DNA of 64,000 nucleotides, from positions 1,054,001 to 1,118,000 of the forward strand of contig JAWKIQ010000002.1 in NCBI GenBank assembly GCA_041394185.1. The letters are read 5' to 3'. Source of the DNA: Acidimicrobiales bacterium (GTDB lineage Bacteria; Actinomycetota; Acidimicrobiia; Acidimicrobiales; Poriferisodalaceae). Below are positions 58,479 through 64,000 of this stretch, in pieces. The notes under the pieces are model-generated. The model saw nothing but the letters and a program-made list of their open reading frames with translations. It did no database searches and was not told where the DNA came from. Every line of letters begins with the position of its first letter. The first letter of the stretch is position 1. The position numbers and the translations under genes were made by a program.

Positions 58479-60011
58479 ATGGCACCAGCCATCGAGTTGA
58501 TCGGCATCACAAAACGCTTCCCCGGGGTGATCGCCAACGACGACGTCAACCTCACCGTCGAGCAGGGCGAGATCCACGCGATCTGCGGCGAGAACGGTGC
58601 GGGCAAGTCGACTTTGATGAAGATCTTGTTCGGCATGCAGCCCGCCGACGAGGGCGTCATGAAGGTCAACGGGCAAGAGGTGCACTTCAAGTCACCCACC
58701 GACGCCATCGACGCCGGCATCGGCATGGTCCACCAGCACTTCATGCTGGCCGACCAGCTGAGCGTCCTCGAGAACGTGATCTTGGGCTCCGAGCCGGTCT
58801 CGGCCGGAGGGCGCATCGACTACAAAGAGGCTCGCGAGCACCTGGCAGAGGTCGGTGAGGCCTATGGCCTGGCCGTCGATCCCGACACCCTCGTCGAAGA
58901 ACTCGAGGTCGGCGAACGCCAGCGGGTCGAGATCATCAAGGTGTTGTACCGGGGTGCGCGGATCTTGATCCTCGACGAGCCCACAGCGGTGCTGGTTCCT
59001 CAAGAGGTCGAAGAACTATTCCGCAACCTGCGTGAGCTGCAGGCCGGTGGCGCCACCATCATCTTCATCGACCACAAGCTCCAAGAAGTGCTCGAGATCG
59101 CCGATCGGATCACGGTGATTCGTCGCGGCAAGACGGTTTCCACAGTCGATGCCGACGAGGTGACGGCCCAAGACCTCGCCGAGCTGATGGTGGGCTCCGA
59201 GCTGCCATCGCCCGCCACTACAGAGGCAACCGCCACCGATGTGGTGAAGCTCGACGTGTCGGGTCTAACCGTCCTCGACGCTGACGAGCGTCCGGTGGTC
59301 GACAACGTGTCGTTCCAGGTTCACGAGGGTGAGGTGCTTGGTATCGCAGGCATCGAGGGCAACGGCCAGTCCGAGTTGATAGCGGCGATCATCGGTGTGC
59401 TGACCCCCTCGGCGGGCACCATCTCACTCGACGGCGACGACGTCACCCAGGTATCGGTGAGGCACCGTCGCGAGATGGGTTTGGGTTACGTGCCCCAGGA
59501 ACGCCAGTCGGAGGGCTTGCTGCTGGACGCACCGCTGTGGGAGAACACCGCGCTTGGCCACCAGACCCGCCGACCCTTCTCGAAGGGCATGTGGATCGAC
59601 AAGGCGGGCTCGAGGGAACGCACCGAGGCCATCCGTGGCGACTTCGATGTTCGTTCGCCCAACGTCGACGTGACCGCCCGGGCGCTGTCGGGCGGAAACC
59701 AGCAAAAGCTCATCATCGGCAGAGAGCTAACCGCCAACCCCAAGGTGCTCATCGCTGCTCATCCCACACGGGGCATCGACGTCGGAGCTCAGGCCGACGT
59801 GTGGAACGACATCCGTGAGGCCAGGGCACAGGGCCTGGCGACGTTGCTATCGTCGGCCGACCTCGAGGAGTTGATCGGCTTGTCGGACCGAATAGTTGTG
59901 ATGTTCCACGGCCGCCTGGTGGCTTCGCTGGATCCAGCCGAAATCGATTCGCGGCTACTCGGCAGCTACATGACCGGCGCTGCACTTCAGGACTCGGAGG
60001 TTGCCTCGTGA
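58479..60011 (+). CDS. Nucleoside ABC importer, double ATPase subunit
   Basis: This 510-residue protein has two ABC ATPase halves in the RbsA/NupA/YufO layout. The first Walker A GENGAGKSTLMKILFG is near residue 38 with a non-standard signature (VGERQR). The second half starts at VLGIAGIEGNGQSELI, where Walker A is degenerate (EGNGQSE), and carries a canonical signature ALSGGNQQKLIIGREL. Such uneven halves are normal for the family. It powers the two permeases that follow. The stop overlaps the next GTG by 4 bp. Confidence 0.94.
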   Translation: MAPAIELIGITKRFPGVIANDDVNLTVEQGEIHAICGENGAGKSTLMKILFGMQPADEGVMKVNGQEVHFKSPTDAIDAGIGMVHQHFMLADQLSVLENVILGSEPVSAGGRIDYKEAREHLAEVGEAYGLAVDPDTLVEELEVGERQRVEIIKVLYRGARILILDEPTAVLVPQEVEELFRNLRELQAGGATIIFIDHKLQEVLEIADRITVIRRGKTVSTVDADEVTAQDLAELMVGSELPSPATTEATATDVVKLDVSGLTVLDADERPVVDNVSFQVHEGEVLGIAGIEGNGQSELIAAIIGVLTPSAGTISLDGDDVTQVSVRHRREMGLGYVPQERQSEGLLLDAPLWENTALGHQTRRPFSKGMWIDKAGSRERTEAIRGDFDVRSPNVDVTARALSGGNQQKLIIGRELTANPKVLIAAHPTRGIDVGAQADVWNDIREARAQGLATLLSSADLEELIGLSDRIVVMFHGRLVASLDPAEIDSRLLGSYMTGAALQDSEVAS

Positions 60012-61120
60012 ATACGTCCATGCGTCGGCTGGGCCTGGCCTTGGCTGCCCCCGGCATTGCATTCGTGTTCGCAGTGATCGTGTCGTCGATCGTGCTGCAG
60101 GTGTCGGGCAGCAGCCCCATCGACACCTTCAAGACGATGATCGACAACGGCACGCAACTCGAGGTCATCATCGACACCCTCAACCGCGCCACCCCGCTGT
60201 TCATCGGTGGCATCGCCGCCGCGATCGGGTTCCGCATGAACCTGTTCAACATCGGTGTCGAGGGTCAGTACTTCCTGGCGGCGTTCGCGGCAGCGGTCGT
60301 GGGCGCCGAGCTTGCACTGCCAGGCCCCCTGCACATCGGCGTCATGCTGTTCGTAGCCATGGCGGTCGGCGCGGCCTGGGCAGGTCTCGCCGCAGTGCTG
60401 AAGGTCTACAGGGGCGTCAACGAGGTCATCGCGACCATCATGTTGAACTTCCTGGCCATCGGTGGCCTCATCGCAGCGATCTTTCCCAGCGTCATCGACA
60501 TGAGCAGCGGGCAGGCCACCAACGCCGGCACCAAGCAGATACCCGAGTCGGGCTGGATCCCCGACCTCAACGGCTTCGTCGAGATCTTCACCCGCGACAT
60601 CGGCAAGGGTCGCGAGCTCACCGGTGTGCTGGTGGTTGCCATCGTCGTCGGTGTCGCGTATTCGGTCATGGTCAACCGCACAGTGTTCGGCTTCGACCTG
60701 CGGGCCAGCGGCATGAATCCGTTCGCGGCCAGAGTCGGCGGTGTTCCACCCGGGCGCATGATCATCATCGCCATGTTGCTGTCGGGCGCTGTCGCGGGTC
60801 TGATCGGTATGCCCGAGATTCTCAGCGACAACCACTCCTACGACCAGGGCTTCGTCAGGGGCCTTGGCTTCGAGGGGCTGGGCATTGCCCTGCTGGGCCG
60901 TAAGACATCGCCGGGCATCATGTTCGCTGCGCTGTTGTTCGGGTTCCTCGACTCGTCCTCGGCCGTGCTGCAGGTCAGCGGGTCTGCCTCGCAGTCGATC
61001 GTCGTGATCATGAAGGCCACGATCTTGCTGGCGGCCGTGGTTGCCTACGAGGTGGTCGATCAGTACCGCCAGCGTGACGAGGTCAAACGGGCCGCTCTGG
61101 CGACGGGAGCCGCAGCATGA
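60008..61120 (+). CDS. Nucleoside ABC importer permease 1
   Basis: This 370-residue membrane protein of the BPD_transp_2 family has about eight to nine helices. The family cytoplasmic loops VNEVIATIMLNFLAIGG and RASGMNPFAARVGGVPPGRM contact the ATPase, and LFNIGVEGQYFLAAFAAAVVG is the conserved first loop. Start GTG overlaps the ATPase stop; the end overlaps the second permease as ATGA. It forms a heterodimer with the next gene product. Confidence 0.93.
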   Translation: MNTSMRRLGLALAAPGIAFVFAVIVSSIVLQVSGSSPIDTFKTMIDNGTQLEVIIDTLNRATPLFIGGIAAAIGFRMNLFNIGVEGQYFLAAFAAAVVGAELALPGPLHIGVMLFVAMAVGAAWAGLAAVLKVYRGVNEVIATIMLNFLAIGGLIAAIFPSVIDMSSGQATNAGTKQIPESGWIPDLNGFVEIFTRDIGKGRELTGVLVVAIVVGVAYSVMVNRTVFGFDLRASGMNPFAARVGGVPPGRMIIIAMLLSGAVAGLIGMPEILSDNHSYDQGFVRGLGFEGLGIALLGRKTSPGIMFAALLFGFLDSSSAVLQVSGSASQSIVVIMKATILLAAVVAYEVVDQYRQRDEVKRAALATGAAA

Positions 61121-62415
61121 CAACCACCGCTCAACTCCCAACCGACCAGAGCCCCAGCCTCACCCAACGCTATGCAGCGCTGCCGGGCTGGGCTCGGTGG
61201 ATGCTCGTGGCCGCATTGGGAATGCTGGTCGTGGCCATCGTCCAGGTGATCTCGGGAACTGAGGGCCTCACCACCCCAAGGTCCAGCCAGTCGATGCTCA
61301 AGTGGTCGGTGCCCCTGCTGCTGGCCGGAATGGGTGGCCTGTTCTCCGAGCGCGCCGGTGTCGTCAACATCGGTCTCGAAGGCATCATGATCCTCGGAAC
61401 CTGGTGCGGTGCCTACGGCGCCTTCAACTGGGGCCCGTGGGGTGGGCTGATCGCCGGCCTCGTCGGCGGCATGTTCGGCGGCCTTCTGCACGCCATCGCC
61501 ACGGTGACGTTCCGGGTCGATCACATCGTGTCGGGTGTGGCCATCAACATCCTGGGGCCAGGCCTCACGCGCTATTTGTCCGAGCGCATCTTCACCACAT
61601 ACCCAGGCGGATCCCAGACCCAGTCACCCAGGGTCGACGGGCTCGGCAACTTCACCCTTCCCTTCCTGTCCGGCGGATCGATCGGCAGCTGGAAATCGCC
61701 AGACATGCTCGGGTGGTTCGTCGACAAGGATTGGTTCTGGATCTCCGACATCGCGGGCTTCGTGAAGGGTCTGACGTTCAGCATCGCCTACTTCACGCTC
61801 ATCTCGCTGGCCCTGACGCTGTTCCTGGCCTGGCTCCTGTGGCGCACCCGCACCGGTCTGCGACTGCGCTCGGCGGGTGAGAACCCATGGGCGGGCGAGA
61901 GCCTCGGCGTCAACATCTACCTCTACAAGTACCTGGGCGTAACCATGTCTGGTGCGCTGGCCGGCCTGGCCGGCGCGTTCATCTCCATGGAACTGGCCAA
62001 CATCTACAAGGGTGGCCAAACCAACGGGCGTGGGTTCATTGCCCTGGCGGCGTTGATCTTCGGCAACTACAAGGTGCGCGGAATCCTGATCGGCGCCCTG
62101 CTGTTCGCCTATCCCTTCAGCCTGGCCCTCACCGACTTCGACGGCAAGGCGACGCGTGCCCTGCTGCTGGTGATCGCACTGGGTCTGGGCGCAATGGCTG
62201 CTTGGAGCGTGCATCGCGAGCGGGTCATCGATGCGTTCATCGCGGCAGGTATCGGCATCACGGTGTTCGTCTGGTACCTGTTCACAGACGCGGCGCCCGC
62301 TTGGCTACCCGATGCCATGCCCTATGCGCTGGTGTTGCTGGTGCTGATCTTCAACGTGCAAAAGCTCAGGGTTCCGCGCGCCGACGGCATTCCTTATCGT
62401 CGTGGCGAACACTGA
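61117..62415 (+). CDS. Nucleoside ABC importer permease 2
   Basis: This 432-residue membrane protein is the partner permease. It contains ERAGVVNIGLEGIMILGTWCGA, RVDHIVSGVAINILGPGLTRYL, RSAGENPWAGESLGVNIYLYKYLGVTMSGALAGLAGAF and GRGFIALAALIFGNYK, which match the YufQ/NupQ-type subunit. It is longer at its N-terminus and C-terminus than many relatives. The final ~14 bp overlap the nucleoside hydrolase-like gene. Confidence 0.93.
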   Translation: MTTTAQLPTDQSPSLTQRYAALPGWARWMLVAALGMLVVAIVQVISGTEGLTTPRSSQSMLKWSVPLLLAGMGGLFSERAGVVNIGLEGIMILGTWCGAYGAFNWGPWGGLIAGLVGGMFGGLLHAIATVTFRVDHIVSGVAINILGPGLTRYLSERIFTTYPGGSQTQSPRVDGLGNFTLPFLSGGSIGSWKSPDMLGWFVDKDWFWISDIAGFVKGLTFSIAYFTLISLALTLFLAWLLWRTRTGLRLRSAGENPWAGESLGVNIYLYKYLGVTMSGALAGLAGAFISMELANIYKGGQTNGRGFIALAALIFGNYKVRGILIGALLFAYPFSLALTDFDGKATRALLLVIALGLGAMAAWSVHRERVIDAFIAAGIGITVFVWYLFTDAAPAWLPDAMPYALVLLVLIFNVQKLRVPRADGIPYRRGEH

Positions 62416-63433
62416 TCGGCCCCAACTGGTTCTCGTTGTCGACACGGGAACCGACGATGCCGGCGCCCTCATCTGGGCGGCAACCGATCCGCGCGTCGAC
62501 CTCGTTGCCGTTGTCGCCGACTGGGGAAACGTCGACGTCGACCTGACCGCGCGCAACACCCTCGACGTCCTGCACGCCGCCGGGCGAGACGACGTGCCCG
62601 TATTTCGTGGCGGAGGCAAGTCGACGGCCGGAGCCAATCCGGCTCGCTTCGATGCTTCCATCGTGATGGGCACCGACGGTTTGAACGGTGTGCGGTTGGC
62701 TCGTGCGCCACGACAGGCCGAAGACCTCGGCGGTGCCGAGGCGCTGGTGAAGCTGGCCAACGAGCGACCAGGGCAGCTGACGCTGGTGGCCGTCAGCCCG
62801 TTCACACCTGTGGCAGCGGCGTTGGATCTCGACCCGGAGCTTCCTTCGAAGCTGTGGGACGTCATCATCATGGGCGGCGCCATCGCCTCGGGAGGCAACC
62901 TGGGTGCGGTGGCCGAGGCCAACGTCGGAAACGACCCAGCGGCCGCAGCAAAGATGGTCGACGCCTTCGGCGTGCCCGGGGTGCTTGCCAGTGGCCGGGC
63001 TCCCAGGATGGTGCCGCTCGACGCCACCCATGTGGGCACCATCTCCGAGGCCGAGATCGCCGCAGCCGATGCCACGGCCTTGACCGGCGGCCAGGCATTG
63101 CACGCAATCTGGCAGGCCAGCTGGAACTTCGCCCACCTCGAACACGGCGACGGTCTGCCGGTGCACGACCTGCTCGCGGTGTGCTGCTGTGTCGATGACC
63201 AACTGTGCCAGTGGGTCACCATGCCTGTTTCGGTCGACACCGCCGGCGGTCCGGCGTGGGGCATGACCGTCGGCGATCGCCGCATGCCCATGCTCGAACA
63301 GGCGCCGATGCCAGACGAACAGCGGGCCCAACTGTTCGAGCTGCTCGGGTTTGCCCCTGCGCGCTGGAAGGTCGCCATGTCGGCCGACGCCGAGCGGTTC
63401 AGGGCGTTCGTGCACTCGTGGCTCGGGATCTGA
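62402..63433 (+). CDS. Inosine-uridine nucleoside hydrolase-family protein
   Basis: This 343-residue protein has the nucleoside hydrolase fold. It would cleave imported nucleosides to base and ribose. The calcium-site motif reads VVDTGTDDAGA, shorter by two residues than the usual DTDPGxDDA, so metal coordination may be altered. Other landmarks are LVAVSPFTPVAAAL, VIIMGGAIASGGNLGAVAEANVGNDPAAA and the late VHDLLAV corresponding to the family HD motif. The GTG overlaps the permease by 14 bp. A deaminase follows, which fits a salvage pathway. Confidence 0.85.
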   Translation: MANTDRPQLVLVVDTGTDDAGALIWAATDPRVDLVAVVADWGNVDVDLTARNTLDVLHAAGRDDVPVFRGGGKSTAGANPARFDASIVMGTDGLNGVRLARAPRQAEDLGGAEALVKLANERPGQLTLVAVSPFTPVAAALDLDPELPSKLWDVIIMGGAIASGGNLGAVAEANVGNDPAAAAKMVDAFGVPGVLASGRAPRMVPLDATHVGTISEAEIAAADATALTGGQALHAIWQASWNFAHLEHGDGLPVHDLLAVCCCVDDQLCQWVTMPVSVDTAGGPAWGMTVGDRRMPMLEQAPMPDEQRAQLFELLGFAPARWKVAMSADAERFRAFVHSWLGI

Positions 63434-63441
63434 GGCCGGCC

Positions 63442-64000
63442 ATGTCGTTCTCGCTCGAGCAGATCGCAGCCTTGCCCAAGGCACTTCTCCACGACCATCT
63501 CGATGGTGGGCTGAGACCGGCCACCATCCTCGAGCTGGCCGACGAGATCGGTCACCCGCTGCCGTCCACCGATCTCGACGAGCTCGCTGAATGGTTCGTT
63601 CGTGGCGCCAACACGAAGGATCTGCTGCAGTACCTGGCCACCTTCGAGCACACGATCGCCGTCATGCAGTCGGCGGCACATCTGCATCGGGTCGCCCGAG
63701 AGGCCGCTCTCGACCTGGCAGCCGACGGTGTCGTATACGCCGAGGTCAGATTCGCGCCCGAGAATCACCAGCTCGGTGGGCTCGGTCTCGACGATGTCAT
63801 GGAGGCCGTGCAAGACGGCTTCAGGGACGGAATGGCCCAGGCCCGCTCGGCGGGCAACCCGATCATCGTCAACACCATCGTCTGCGCCATGCGTCAGGCA
63901 GATCGCTCTGGAGAGATAGCTCGGCTGGCCGTCGATTGGAGCCGACGCGACGACCGGGTCGTCGCCTTCGACCTGGCCGGCCCCGAGACGGGCTTCCCCC
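63442..64000 (+). CDS. add: Adenosine deaminase, 3' end outside window
   Basis: The frame is open to the right edge, giving 186 residues. The N-terminal metal motif LHDHLDGGLRPATILELA near residue 15, the segment AADGVVYAEVRFAPENHQ and DRVVAFDLAGPETGFP match adenosine deaminases. The enzyme turns adenosine or deoxyadenosine into inosine and ammonia. It lies 8 bp after the nucleoside hydrolase, so it is the last visible gene of the uptake-salvage operon. Confidence 0.92.
   Translation, partial: MSFSLEQIAALPKALLHDHLDGGLRPATILELADEIGHPLPSTDLDELAEWFVRGANTKDLLQYLATFEHTIAVMQSAAHLHRVAREAALDLAADGVVYAEVRFAPENHQLGGLGLDDVMEAVQDGFRDGMAQARSAGNPIIVNTIVCAMRQADRSGEIARLAVDWSRRDDRVVAFDLAGPETGFP

Overview
The window is GC-rich, gene-dense chromosome from an actinobacterium, most likely an Acidimicrobiia-type lineage. 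This is inferred from several features together: secreted proteins built from ~46-residue FGDA/GYW repeats, an Rpf-type muralytic enzyme, DinB/mycothiol-type enzymes, a PAC2 protein, actinobacterial SURF1, Thr-rich cell-surface linkers, frequent GTG/TTG starts and many probably leaderless genes. No phage, IS element or CRISPR array is present. The only hints of mobility are a truncated integrase N-terminus near 32 kb and one palindromic tandem array near 10.9 kb.

Layout. 0-4.4 kb: end of a GGDEF protein, an ABC exporter, and xseA-xseB ending at a strong hairpin. 4.6-10.9 kb: S9 peptidase, CapA-like lipoprotein, GNAT, SURF1, a MalY-type aminotransferase and a small membrane protein that ends inside the 33-bp palindromic repeat array. 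11-17.3 kb, minus strand: a DUF1800/DUF1501 secreted pair, a serine hydrolase coupled to a membrane-anchored protein, and a NUDIX hydrolase. 17.3-25.4 kb: aroC, PAC2, an LLM oxidoreductase, a Beta_propel lipoprotein, two unrecognised genes and a TetR. 25.5-32 kb: pyrC, a DinB-type enzyme, and a minus-strand MarR-controlled catabolic operon (FAD hydroxylase, MarR, orphan DppB-type permease, enoyl-CoA hydratase, VOC protein). 32-35.8 kb: integrase remnant, small lipoprotein, tRNA-Arg(ACG), Rpf enzyme, tRNA-Ser(CGA), a GDT1 cation transporter and tadA. 35.9-42.4 kb: an acyl-CoA/oxygenase cluster (TauD-like dioxygenase, TetR with a palindromic operator, two acyl-CoA-dehydrogenase-fold enzymes, enoyl-CoA hydratase, nitroreductase).

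42.4-48 kb is the informational core: tRNA-Ser(GGA), SRP RNA, dnaX, ybaB, recR and glyA. This order resembles the Bacillus tRNA-Ser/tadA/scr/dnaX/yaaK/recR neighbourhood. 48-57 kb: a candidate structured RNA before a degenerate RadC-like gene, a prolyl iminopeptidase, a thiolase divergent from crotonyl-CoA carboxylase/reductase plus methylmalonyl-CoA epimerase (ethylmalonyl-CoA/propionyl-CoA metabolism), a HerA-like ATPase coupled to a membrane protein, and an RNA methyltransferase-cupin fusion. 57.2-64 kb: a nucleoside uptake and salvage operon (BMP lipoprotein, double ATPase, two permeases, nucleoside hydrolase, adenosine deaminase running off the window).

The observations most worth following are the 33-bp hairpin array, the structured leader at 48.0-48.15 kb with its own promoter, the TrmH-DUF985 fusion whose ATG shares a CATG with the divergent gene, the palindromic operator over a leaderless promoter at 37.9 kb, and the reuse of FGDA repeats on unrelated secreted enzymes. 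Nothing in the window amounts to a clear new defence or mobile system.
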